From positions 95,910,850 to 95,974,849 of the forward strand of contig CM075770.1 in the NCBI GenBank assembly GCA_037974665.1: a DNA stretch of 64,000 nucleotides. The letters run 5' to 3'. The notes under the pieces were generated by a model. It saw only the letters and a program-made list of their open reading frames with translations, did no database searches and was not told where the DNA came from. This document shows, one piece after another, positions 10,754 through 23,100 of this stretch. Each line of letters starts with the position of its first letter. Positions within the stretch are counted from its first letter, which is position 1. This DNA comes from Ehretia macrophylla (lineage: Eukaryota; Streptophyta; Magnoliopsida; Boraginales; Ehretiaceae). Made by a program: the position numbers and the translations under genes.

Positions 10754-12477
10754 CATTAAATGATTTTAGATTAATTGTGCATTTGAAGGACATTTGAAAA
10801 CAAATAATGTGACTTTTCATCGTCGTTTACAAAAATAAGCGTTTTATTTTAATTGTAGGTAAATATATGCATATAAATATTAGTGATCCTAAAAAATAGT
10901 CCTACTAAATATTTAGTATAAGTTAGTTAGTTTTTCTAAAGACTATTTTAAGTAAAATGAACTAAAATAGCAAAAATACACAACTTTGACCAAGACATCT
11001 TGCATTGACTTTTCATTTAACTTAATATATACACAAAATCAGCCAAAACACCACCATTTCTCACACAAAAATGTGACCAAGAGGAAGGAGAAGATAAATA
11101 GTATTTTTCAAGGGTTTTCAACTATTTTTGAAGAAAAAAACTCAATTCAAGTCCGTATGCTTCCGTTCAAAGCTTGATTTTGCTTCTTCAACTTGTGTTC
11201 TACCTATTTCTAGCCTTAGTTTGTATCAAAGGTGAGAGAAAAATTTAGATCTAGAAATTAAAGTTTACATAGAAATTCTTTAATTGCATATTTAACAGAT
11301 GTTTTGTTAATCTGTCTTTAGATTATTGCTAGTTAAGTGTTGTAGACTAACTTAGTTGAATTATAGCCATTTCTATCCATAGTAGCATGTATTTTTATTT
11401 TTCAAGTATTAAAATGATAATTTGGCTTATTTCTTGAATAATTATAGTTGTAGTAGTTGAAATTGAGTTGTAGTTGATTCTATATTCTTGTTAATTGTTG
11501 TGTAGTAATGTTGTAATGCCAAATTTTCAATTTGAATGCCATATTAAAATGTCTGAAAATTCAGCCTTGTATGCATTGCCAATTTAGACTTGTTGGGCTT
11601 GTTTTGGTTAGCTTTTGGGTTGTACTAGAAGTGGTTTATGTACTTGCATTAATGGTTGAAATATAGAAAGAAGTTCGGGGGTTATTGGGTTTCTAGATGG
11701 TAAGTTATGATATTTAGAAGTTTGTGTAGTCTTTTTTTGAAATGTCTAAGTGTTGTCTTTAATTGTTTGATAGTGTTTATGTAGTTGATATTTGGGTTTA
11801 TGTTGAGTAGGTTCGAGTTTGAAAGCATGTTGAAATGTGTGTTGAGTTGAATGGCCTACTTTGTCATCTAACTTAAGTATTTTGAATTGTATAGTTGTTG
11901 ATTGTTTAAATGTTGTTTAATTGATTGTTGAAATATTGTTTAATTGATTGTTGATTATTGAAGTGTCGGGAGTCAAACAACTTTCCTTGTTGTTCTCTCG
12001 GGATATAAATGTCAAGTGTTGAGTCGGGAGATAGGCAACCTTCAAAGTTGTTCTCTCTGTATGTTAAGTGTCAAGTATCTATTGTTGTTGTGAGTCATGA
12101 TAGTGTTGTTTCACTTCAGGAGGCATCCCGGGTTGCTGGCATAGTTATCATGTGCTAATCCCTATCTCGTGTGGTCAGAGAGTGCCATGGAGTGTGGGTC
12201 TAGAATAAGGTACCTCAGGAATGTATCAATGGGCGTTGAGAAGTTGGTTAACATTGAAACGACATATAGAGTTACATCAACAAGTGTATCATATCCTTAT
12301 TGATTGTTTACTTTTATTATTGTATTTGTATTGTTATTAATGTTTATTGTGTGTTCATTGCTCCTAGGATGATTTCCCAAGTGGTAAAGAAAGTATTTCC
12401 AAAACATCTTTCGAATCCTCAATAGGCTTTGTTATATATAAGCTCACCCTAATTCGTTTATTGTCATAAGGTGTAGT
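10299..12477 (+). repeat. Element C 5' LTR, 3'-truncated
   Basis: Aligns with the first 2.1 kb of 13035-15508. It carries a TATA-like TAATATATAC (about 11025), donor-like CAAAGGTGAGAG (11232), two LTR hairpins (11966-12000 and 12024-12056) and AAGCTCACCCT (12440). Homology ends just after the acceptor-like site at about 12471. Confidence 0.88.
10686..10752. repeat. (TA)n/(TG)n microsatellite in element C 5' LTR
   Basis: An almost pure TA run at about 10697-10743 is followed by a short TG run. The equivalent place in the other LTR (about 13420-13448) has only a few TA units, so the array expanded after insertion. Confidence 0.95.
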
Positions 12478-13034
12478 TGAGCAGGATACCAAGTATGTTC
12501 CTCAGGAAACTATCAGTGGTTTATGGTGATCAGTAGATGGCACTCAATACTTGGAGCTTGATATTTCATAATTGGCCGTTGGTATTTTCTTCGGTATCTT
12601 TATTTGGAATTCTTGCTTGGTGATCTTATTCGGTATTCTTCTTTGGGATTTCTACATGAAGATTCTTATTCGGTATATTACTTGGAATTCTTCTTTGGTA
12701 TTTTTATGCGGTATTCTTATTCGGAGTTCGTATATGGTGCTATCAAGAGTTCTTATATCGGGATTATTATTCGGTATTCTTACTCGGTGATCTTGTTTGA
12801 AGTTCTTACTTGGTATTCGTGATCGGTGTTTTTATTCGTCATTATTACTCATACTTCTTATTCGGAGATTCTTATTCGATGATCTTGTTCGGTATTCTTA
12901 TTTGACGTTCTTAGTTGGTATTTGGAATTTGGTATTCAGTCTTTCATTTTGTATGTTTGAGCCAGCAACACTTGAGTTATTTCGAGGATAGAGGAAGAAT
13001 TGCGAGGGCACAATTGTTTTAAGGGGAGAGAATT
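12478..13034 (+). other. Element C internal remnant with degenerate repeats and polypurine tract
   Basis: No coding potential. From about 12570 to 12950 the sequence is a degenerate array built on words such as ATTCTTATTCGGTATTC, spaced roughly 16-22 bp apart. It is followed by GAATTGCGAGGGCACAATTG and the purine tract TTTTAAGGGGAGAGAATT, which abuts the 3' LTR. Element A has a similar array in the same place (19620-20060). Confidence 0.75.
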
Positions 13035-15508
13035 TGAGACCCCGAATTTACCCATATTTGCAATTACATGATTTCACCTGTTTATATGTTATTTGAATTA
13101 AAATATGCTAATTATGTGATTAGTACTTCTATTACATGATATGTGAGCATTCATGAAATTTTCATAAAAATCTGCATCGAAAATTTTATCGTTGCTATTT
13201 GTGAATAGTGTTTGAAGCACACATCTGCAAAAATTTTGACACGGGTGTTTTAAATGTTTTAAAACCTATTCCTCTTATATGGATAGATCCGTGTTTGATA
13301 AAAACTGATTCTGAAACGGATTAAGAATTTAAATAGATTTTACGAGCAAAAAAGTACATTTTGAGCCAAATAGTGATTTCTGCTAAACCTGATTCTTGAG
13401 TTGACTTTCGTTGACCTAGTATATATAATATAAATGTATATATATGTGTCATTAAATAATTTTAGATTAATTGTGCATTCAAAGGACATTTGAAAACAAA
13501 TAATGTGACTTTTCATCGTCTTTTGCAAAAATAAGCGTATTATTTTAATTGTAGGTAAATATATACATATGAATATTAGTGATCCTCAAAAATAGTCCTA
13601 CTAAATATTTAGTATAAGTTAGTTTTTCTAAAGACTATTTTAAGTAAAATTAACTAAAATAGCAAAAATATACAACTTTGACTAAGACATCTTGCATTGA
13701 CTTTTCATTTAACTTAATATATACACAAAATCTGCCAAAACACCACCATTTCTCACACAAAAACGTGACCAAAAGGAAGGAGAAGATAAATAGTGTTTTT
13801 CAAAGGTTTTCAACCATTTTTGAAGAAAAAACTCAATTCAAGTCCGTTTGTTTTTGTTCAAAGCTTGATTTTTCTTCTTCAGCTTGTGTTATACCTATTT
13901 CTAGCCTTAGTTTGCATTAAACGTGAGAGAAAAATTTAGATCTAGAAATTAAAGTTTGCATAGAAATTCTATAACTGCATATTTAACGGATGTTTTGTTA
14001 ATCTATCTTTAGATTATTGCTAGTTAAGTGTTGTAGACTAACTTAGTTGAATTATAGCCATTTTTATCTGTAGTAGCATGTATTTTTATTTTCCAAGTAT
14101 TAAAATGATAATTTGGCTTATTTCTTGAATAATTATAGTTGTAGTAGTTGAAATTGAGTTGTAGTTGCTTCTATATTCTTGTTAATTGTTGTGTAGTAAT
14201 GTTGTAATGCCAAATTTTCAATTTGAGTGCCATGTTAAAATGTCCAAAAATTCAGCCTTGTATGCATTGCCAATTTAGACTTGTTGGGCTTGTTTTGGTT
14301 AGCTTTTGGGTTATACTAGAAGTGGTTTATGTACTTGCATTAATGGTTGAAAGATAGAAAGAAGTTCGGGGGTTATTGGGTTTCTAGATGGTAATTTATG
14401 ATATTTAGAAGTTTGTGTAGTCTTTTTTTGAAATGTCTAAGTGTTGTCTTTAATTGTTTGATAGTGTTTATGTAGTTGATATTTGGGTTTGTGTTGAGTA
14501 GGTTCGAGTTTGAAAGCATGTTGAAATGTGTGTTGAGTTGGATGTCATACTTTGTCATCTAACTTAAGTGTTTTGAATTGTATAGTTGTTGATTGTTTAA
14601 ATGTTGTTTAATTGATTGTTGAAATATTGTTTAATTGATTGTTGATTATTGAAGTGTCGGGAGTCAGACAACTTTCCTTGTTGTTCTCTCGGGATATAAA
14701 TGTCAAGTGTTGTGTCGGGAGATAGACAACCTTCAAAGTTGTTCTCTTAGTATGTTAAGTGTTAAGTGTCTATTGTTGTTGTGAGTCATGATAGTGTTGT
14801 GTCACTTCAGGAGGCATCCCGGGTTGCTGGCATAGTTATCATGTGCTAATCCCTATCTCGTGTGGTCGGAGAGTGCCATGGAGTGTGGGTCTAGAATAAG
14901 GTACCTCAGGAATGTATCAGTGGGCCTTGAGAAGTTGGTTAACATTGAAATGGCATATGGAGTTACATCAACAAGTGTATCGTATCCTTATTGATTGTTT
15001 ACTTTTATTATTGTATTTGTATTGTTATTAATGTTTATTGTGTGTTCATTGCTCCTAGGATGATTTCCCAAGTGGTAAAGAAAGTATTTCCAAAACATTT
15101 TTTGAATCCTCACTGAGCTTTGTTATATATAAGCTCACCCTAATTCGTTTATTGTCATCAGGTATAGCTTTTGTAGTATGTTGTATTGTATAACTTACTC
15201 AAAGATAATGGCTTATATAATATTAGTTTAGTAGTCTTCCTTTTGAATATGATTAGGTTGCTAGACTAGTTTATAATATGTTTTACAAATGTATAGTATA
15301 GCACGTGGTATGATGTTGGAATGGAGGCTTATGACTTATGTTGGAATGTTGATGAATGGTTGTGGAGTTGTTGTTGAAATTTGGAGTTGGTTGTATGAAG
15401 TTATAAAGGGTTGGTTTAGAGCCTCATTGTCTATATTACAGATGTTATATTGCCGAAATTTCGTTGCGTCCTGACTGATCATAAGTGGGGTCGAGTTGGG
15501 GCGTGACA
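13035..15508 (+). repeat. Element C 3' LTR
   Basis: Complete LTR of about 2.47 kb, TGAGACCCC to GGGGCGTGACA. It contains both hairpins (14658-14691 and 14715-14746) and GCTCACCC at 15133 followed by GTCATCAGGTATAG. The donor-like site is altered to AAACGTGAG at 13923. Confidence 0.9.
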
Positions 15509-18500
15509 TTGGACACATTGGCTAATTTAGGACCATACATTTTATTATTATTGAAAGAAAAAAAAGTCAACACACACACGACCACACAAATTAACCAAAC
15601 ACCAAAATATCACTCAACTCACAAGCCACTCACCTCACCAATGCTCTCCTCCATAGGGCAGAGAAGAAACAAGAGAAGAAAAATAATAAAATATAAGATC
15701 AAGGCAGCCTCGGCAAGAAAAAAAAAATAAAGAGAGATAGATTAGAGCCGGTAGTCGCAACGGGTGAAGTAGGATGGAGAAGGGAAGAGAGCTAACTGGT
15801 TCAAGCCCTAATTTTTGTGTGCAAATTTCAGTTAGGTTTGAGGTGAGGGAGACATGTTTTATGCATTTAACTATTTGTTAATGTTTATTTGAAATTGAAT
15901 TTGATGAATCCATGTAAAATATTATGCTTAAATTGTGATCTTTAGCTTGAGGAATGTTTAGAGAATTCATTTGCTTGAAATTCATGGATTAGCTTAAAGA
16001 TTACTGGTAGCCAATGTTTAGCATGTTAACGTCAACTTGAAGGTCAAAGTGTTTGCTAAAATGTCTAAGAAGAGTTTATATTGCTATTTGTGTGTTTGAT
16101 TTAAGCCATGAAATGGTCTACAAGCTAAAAGTTTGCATGGCAATATCAAAGGAATGAACAAAAAAAAAGTTAGCGCACAAGTGTATGTATGTGTGTCTTG
16201 TCCTACCGGCGCCGGAGCTGCTAAACGCTGATAGCTGCTGCCAAGCAGCTAGCTGCCGGGGTTGCCCTTTCCTTTGCCTTGTGTTGGATGTATACCAAGT
16301 TAGATTTATATTAAGTGATGTCTAATATATTGAGTGTTGTGTTATGTAGTCTATAAATTCATTGATTAACTTATAGCTAGGGATTTCATTAATGTGATAT
16401 AGATAGATTGAGTATAAAGGTTTGGCAGAAAGGCGTTTAACATACTAGAAGTTAAGTTTTGGTCCAAGGTATGCTTATCATATGTAGGTTCAAATTTGTT
16501 TAGTTTATGTTTAGTAAAGTTGGTTTGGAATAAATTTAGGTAGTCAGGCCTTTTCACATGTTAATAAAATTGAACTTCCTTAAGTGGTTAATTAGTTTAG
16601 TTACCTTATCTAGTAAGAGAATGATTGGGCTTAAGGGAAAAGTTGATCTTAACTTGGTTGTGATCTTGTTCAATAAGTAAATAGCTAGAAAGCAAGAACT
16701 TGAACAAAGTTAAGTGACACTAGCTAAAGATTATCTTATTATACTATCTATATAAGAATGAATACATAGAAACAATTAACATCATTACCTGTAAGCAACT
16801 TTTATGTAGTTTAAAAGTGACATTGTTATTAGTTTCTATTTATGTCTTCTTCACGAAAGTGCAATTATCGAACTATCGAAGTCAATTATGAGTAGAACTA
16901 CGGGGTAGTTTGAAACATTTAATATTATCTAATCATTGCCTTAGCTAGTATTTGAACTTTTGGTACTAACTTGCCTTGAGGAATTGTAAGGGATGCTAGA
17001 AGAGTTAGTTAGAACAAAAGTTAGTATAAAGATAATATTGTACTAGGTGGAGTAAACTTAATCGGCACTAGGAAGAAGCTTAACCTAAAGTAGTAGAGTA
17101 GCTTAAAGAGTCACATCGTCCTTTTATGATTAGTCACTATCATAAATACTAAAGACAGTTAGTTGAAATAGTTCCCAATTAACCCTTTTATTACCGGTTT
17201 TATTTTTTCCTTTCATATAAACTATTGTTTGCTCATTAATGCTTAGTTGTTTGTATGAACAGTAGAGTTACGTGTTTAATTGAAATCCATTTTGACTACT
17301 TGATTCTAATGCTATAAGAATGAGGAGAACCTACTTTGTTGTCCTCATTTATGTGCCTATTGGAAGTAAATGCTTTATGTGCTATCTTGAGAGTATCGTT
17401 TTATGGTTGTGCAACCTTATCATCCACACGGATGTGATGGGCCTCTCTGGGAGGCATTAGGCTTACCAGAGTTGGTTGCTCCAGCTCCGTAGCTATTCCC
17501 ACATTTGCCTGGTCCGAAGATTACCAGGGGTGTTGGGTCATAGGTATCGGGTACATCCGAAGTACCCATTAGTGTTTGGGATGCCAGCATATCGAGTTCG
17601 AGTTCGTGGTTCATGGTTTGTGGTCTAAGACTGAGAAGTTGGAGTGATAAGGGCTATCGAAATTGTATCGTCCATCTTAAGTAATAGTTAAATTTTTGTT
17701 TTTGAATGATAACTTGTTATGATATTGAACTGTTGTGATTATTTTGTGTACTCATCTAGTGTGCTTTCTCTTTTGTATGAATTGCTTAGTTGTTGATTTA
17801 CCTATTGGCTTGTGTTGATGTATGCTTTTATTTCTACTTGTTGTATTGCATGAAAAATGCTTTCGAAATCTCCCTGGTTATCTATCCCTTCCCTCACTGG
17901 GCATAGTTGTATGCTCACTCCCTTTTCTAACATTTTTCAAGCTAGGCAGGATCTACTCCTCCCAAGGTAGTGCCAGACATCCTGAGACTCCCTAACTGAC
18001 TCTATCTTAAGGTGCTTGCTGACGTATGTGGTTAAGTAGATGCTAGTGTATTCTTTTGAGGCCTACGTGCCTTGTAAGTGCTTCAACTGTAAAGTATTTA
18101 ATTAAGTATAGGTTTTCTTAGAATAGAGGCCTGTAATAACTTAATTAAGCTTGGTTTCCTTTTGGTTCTCTTATCCTAAAATGCTTATAATCTATTTTGC
18201 TAAAGACAGGTAGCTAAATCCACCTTTTGAACTGGGTATATTATAAACTTACCTTAAAGCTTATAGTCATCTTTGATGGTTAGATAATTGTTGGCCTGTA
18301 TAACTTGAAGCCTTACTTTATTGCCTAGTTTAATTTGTATGCTTGTTTAGGATTAAGTATAGTTGGTTGAAGGACTTAATATCTAAGAAAACTAAATAGA
18401 GAATATTAGAGTGGTATGATAATTGGAATTATAACCATAACATTGTAGTAACTATTGAAATGCTTGCAAGAATACTTTATTTTGTTATAGTATAAAGGCT

Positions 18501-18687
18501 CGGATGGCCTTATAGTCTTGGGAAGTTATGAAATAAATGTTTTATATTGTTATTGTGGCAATTCCTTCTATGTGCAGGTGTTGGGAAGTCCTAAAAATAG
18601 AAGAAACTCTACCCGTTATTCTTCGTTTTTCGTGCCTTGGGATTTTGGGTTCAGGGCTCGGGTCTCGTGAGGGATTGAAGTGTTACA
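15509..18687 (+). repeat. Element A 5' LTR, segment 3
   Basis: Matches 20611-23438 and then 32628-32978. It includes the donor-like GAGGTGAGGG (15842), the strongest LTR hairpin (17319-17349), GCTCACTCCC followed by TTTTCTAACATTTTTCAAG (about 17913-17941), and the LTR end GTGTTACA at 18687. Confidence 0.88.
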
Positions 18688-18689
18688 GT

Positions 18690-18700
18690 TGGTATAAGAG
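18690..18700 (+). other. Degenerate primer-binding site of element A
   Basis: TGGTATAAGAG starts two bases after the 5' LTR end and differs by one base from the initiator tRNA-Met complement TGGTATCAGAG. Its position confirms that 18687 is an LTR boundary. Confidence 0.75.
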
Positions 18701-19001
18701 TTTAGTTAGCTCTCAGCTGGGACGGGGTCCTTGGTCTGATGGGTAGTGAACTTTAAGTGCGTGCATATGAAATGTGTTATAACTAGATGTGTACTTGTAT
18801 GTGAATTTTGTATGACTTTGACTTTGCATAGAAGTGTGTGCTTATGTGACTCATTGTGCCAACATGTGCAATATCTGCAAAATATGACTATACGTACTCC
18901 TATGTGACATAATTGTTTAGTATACATATCTATGTAACTTCTATTGCACGCATACATTACCCTTGAACTAGTAAGTAATATCTTCGCCCTGTAGAGCGAA
19001 G

Positions 19002-19469
19002 ATGGTAGAAGGCGAGCTGCTAGAGGGTGAGGGTTCATCGAAAGAGGAGGTAGGACATTACACCTCCATTGCAGAGCAAGTCCGAGTATTAGTGCAAGTG
19101 GCATAAACTATGCTCAGGGTGGTCCAGGGCCATGAAAGCCAAATTTTACAGGAGACATTTGGAGGGATAGCTAGAGGAGAAAAAAGACATAATGATTCAA
19201 ACGCGGGTCTGAGCCAACCAACTAAAAAACCTACCCCTACATTGTACCTTCTGTAAACACCAGGGGCATACTATTGTAGATTGCTGGAAGCGAACGGGGC
19301 GGTGTACTGGCTGTGGGAGCCACTTACACTGAGTGAAGACTATCCTAAATGGATGGCATAGGCGAGTGGAACTACCCAGGGCAGAACTGCTGGGGAGACC
19401 TCGACTAGACAAAAGTCGACTGCGGTTTATCTTGTTGATCAGCAAGGAGTGTTGCGCGACACAAATAAG
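19002..19469 (+). pseudogene. Element A gag remnant with zinc knuckles
   Basis: An ATG at 19002 opens MVEGELLEGEGSSKEEV and reads to a stop after about 34 codons. After a deletion, a second piece in another frame gives the CCHC knuckle CTFCKHQGHTIVDC and then CTGCGSHLH before a stop (about 19243-19330). This is the same two-knuckle arrangement as in element B gag. Protease, RT and integrase are absent. The capsid region between the two pieces is mostly gone. It is clearly non-functional. Confidence 0.75.
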
Positions 19470-19499
19470 AATTAAAAAAATGAATCACTTTATATCAGC

Positions 19500-20116
19500 A
19501 TAAATAGTGCATATGTGTTTATAATTGCTTATATGGGAATGTGAACTTCAGAACTGATACTTGTGTATGTGTTATGACTTGTGGGGCGTAGAGTTGTATT
19601 TGAAATTCTTGTGGGGGTTATTTGATGTTAACTAATCTCCAACAACATTTCTATTAGTAATATTATTTGGAAATCTTGGTTGAACTTCTTATTTGACGTT
19701 GCATATGGAATTTTTGTATGACATTTCCATTCATCGGGGTATGTTAACTGGTGCTCTTAATAGGGACCTTTATTTGGTACCCTTATTATGAATTTTTTTA
19801 TATCGTATTCTTCGTGGCATTCATATAGAAATTCTTCATGGATTCTTAATCTACAATTATAACAGGTGATTATCTTTGAGTCTGGTGGATGTGATTCAGA
19901 TTATTTATTGGTATTTTCTCGGCATTTTACTTGGGATTCTAGAATGGGTTTCTCGCTCGACCCTTTTACCGGGAATTCTTATGTGGAATTCTTTATGGTA
20001 TTCTTGGGCGATGCTTATCTTCAACAACAATTCTGCCCAGGGATATTATAGTTGATGTGGGGGATTCTTTTGAGAATAAGGAATTGCGAGGACGCAATTC
20101 TTTGTAGGAGGAAAAG
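19500..20116 (+). other. Element A 3' internal spacer and polypurine tract
   Basis: Non-coding. Between about 19620 and 20060 there are repeated variants of GGAATTCTT, GGTATTCTT and TATTTGG, like the array of element C. GAATTGCGAGGACGCAATTC and the purine tract TTTGTAGGAGGAAAAG follow and abut the 3' LTR at 20117. Confidence 0.7.
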
Positions 20117-23100
20117 TGTGACACCCGGACTCACAAATAGACTTTAAATTAAATTGCATATCTATTTCATTAAAATTGCATATTCTTGGAAAACGTGCAA
20201 TGAAACAAGTTCGCATTCATTTAAATTTTGTTTATTTGACTTGCTTAGAATGAGTGCTTTATTCTTTTTTTTCCTAGAATTTACTTTATTTACATTTTTG
20301 TTAATTGAATTAATTCCACAATTGGTGCGAAGCCCAGACCCAGGAATGAATATTTCATTTATTATTGCTATTTATGCCTATTAAATTATGTGATAGAATT
20401 ACGTGAAATAAATTATTATTATTATTATTTTATTATTTGTATTCATTAATTTAAAGATCAATGATTTCGGGACAATTATTTCAATATTTTATTAATTTAA
20501 ATTTATTTTGTATGCCTTATAATTAATTTGATTCACTGTTCGTATGAGTACCCGGGCTCGGAACTGAACGACCTAGGTTGTAAACATAGCACCCTAGATT
20601 TTTTCTTATTAGCTTTGGACATATTGGCTAATTTAGGACCATACATTTTATTATTATTAAAAAAAAAAGTTAACACACGCACGGCCATACAAATTAACCA
20701 AACACCAAAATATCACTCCCTTCACAAGCTACTCACCTCACCAATTCTCTCATCCATCAGGCAGAGAAGAAAAATAAAAAAAGATAAGATCAGAGGCAGC
20801 CTCGGCGAGAAAAAAAAAAAACAAAGTGAGATAGATCAGAGCCAGCAGTCGTGACGGGTGAAGCAAGAGGAAGTAGGGAAGAAAGCTAACTGGTTCAAGC
20901 CCTAATTTTTGTGTCCAAATTTCAGTTAGGTTTGAGGTGAAGGAGTTATGTTTTATGCATTTAACTATTTGTTAATGTTTATTTGAAATTGAATTTGATG
21001 AAAGTTTACTATCCATGTAAAATATTATGCTTAAATGGTGATCTTTAGCTTGAGGAATGTTTAGAGAATTCATTTTGCTTGAAATTCATGTATTAGCTTA
21101 AAGATTATTGGTAGCCAATGTTTAGTATGTTAAAGTCAACTTGAAGCTCAAAGTGTTTGCTAAAAATTCCAAGAAGAGTTTATCTTGCTATTTGTGTGTT
21201 TATTTAAGACATGAAATGGTCTACAAGCTAAAAGTTTGCATGGTAATATCAAAGGAATTAACAAAAATAAAGTTAGTGCACAAGTGTGTGCATGTGTGTC
21301 CTGTTCTACCAGCACCAACAATGAGCTGCTGGACGCTGGCAGCTAGCTGCTCGGCAGCTAGCTGCCGGCGTTGCCCTTTCCTTTGCCTTGTGTTGGATGT
21401 ATACTAAGTTAGATTTATATTAAGTGATGTCTAATATATTGAGTGTTGTGTTATTTAGTTTGTAAATTTATTGATTAACTTATGGCTAGGGATTTCATTA
21501 ATGTGATATAGATAGACTGAGTTGAAAGGTTTGGCAAAAAGGGATTTAACAAACTAGAGGTTAAGTTTTGGTCCAAGGTATGCTTATAATATGTAGGTTC
21601 AGATTTGTTTAGTTTATGTTTAGTAAAGTTGGTTTGGAATAAATTTAGGTAGTCAGGCCTTTCCACATGTTAATAAAATTGAACTTCCTTAAGTTTTTAA
21701 TTAGCTTAGTTACCTTGTCTAGTAAGTGAATGATTGTGCTTAAGGGCAAAGTTGATCTTAACTTGGTTGTGATCTTGTTCAATAAGTAAATAGATAGAAA
21801 GCAAGAACTTGAACAAAGTTAAGTGATACTAGCTAAAGATTATCCTATTATACTATCTATATAAGAATGAATACATAGAAACAATTAACATCATTACTAG
21901 TAAGCAATTTTTAGGTAGTTTAAAAGTGACATTGTTATTAGTTGCTATTTATGTCTTCTTCACGAAAGTGCAATTAATTGAACTATCGAAGTTAATTATG
22001 AGTAGAACGGGGTAGTTTGAAACATTTAATATTATCTAATCATTTCCTTAGCTAGTATTTGAACTTGTGGTACTAACTTGCCTTGAAGAATTGTAAGGGA
22101 TGCTAGAAGAGTTAGTTAGAACAAAAGTTAGTATAAAGATAATGACTACTGCATGTTAATTGTACTAGGTGGAGTGAACTTAATTGCCACTAGGAAGACG
22201 CTTAACCTAAAGTAGTAGAGTAGCTTAAAGAGTCATATCATCCTTTTATGATTAGTGGCTATCATAAATACTAAAGACAGTTAGTTGTCAAATAGTTCCC
22301 AGTTAACCTTTTTATTACCGGTTTGATTTGTTCATTTCATATACACTATTGTTTGCTCATTAATGCTTAGTTGTTTGTATGAACAGTAGAGTTTCGTGTT
22401 TAATTGAAATCCATTTTGACTACTTGATTCTAATGCTATGAGAATGAAGACAACCTACTTTGTTGTCCTAATTTCTGTGCCTATTGGAAGTAAATGCTTT
22501 ATGTGTTATCTTGAGTGTATCGTTTTATGGTTGCACAACCTTATCATCCGCACGGATGTGATGGGCCTATCTGGGCCACATCGGGCTTGCCAGAGTTGGT
22601 TGCTCTAGCTCCGTAGCTATTGCCACATTCGCTTAGTCCGGAGATTACCAGGGGGTGCTGGGTCGTAGGTATCGGGTATATACGGAGTACCCATTGGTGT
22701 TTGGGATGCTAGCATATCGAGTTGGAGTTCATGGTTCGTGGTCCAAGACTGAGAAGTTGGAGTGATAAGGGCTATCGAAATTGTATCATTCATCTTAAGT
22801 AATAGTTAACTTTATGTTTTTGAATGATAACTTGTTATGATATTGAACTGTCGTGGTTATTTTGTGTACTCATCTAGTGTGCCTTCTCTTTTGTATGAAT
22901 TGCTTAGTTGTTGGTTTCCCTATTGGCTTGTGTTGGTGTATGCTTTTATGTTTACTTGTTACATTGCACAAAAAATGCTTTCGAAATCTCCCCGGTTATC
23001 TATCCCCTCCCTCACTAGACATAGTTGTATGCTCACTCCCTTTTCTAACATTTTTTAGGCAAGGTAGTGTCAAACGTCCCCGAGACTCCCTGACTGACTC

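Larger units (their letters stand above)
10299..15508 (+). mobile_element. Element C: internally deleted Ty3/gypsy element
   Basis: TTGGA at 10294-10298 and 15509-15513 is a perfect 5-bp TSD. The termini are TGTGATAC and GCGTGACA. The element has one LTR missing its 3' end (10299-12477), a 557-bp non-coding remnant ending in a purine tract, and a complete 3' LTR (13035-15508). A single deletion has removed about 340 bp of the first LTR, the PBS, gag and pol. The LTR family is related to that of B and F: their ends share CCTGACTGATC and GGGGTCGAGTTGGGGCG. Confidence 0.9.
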
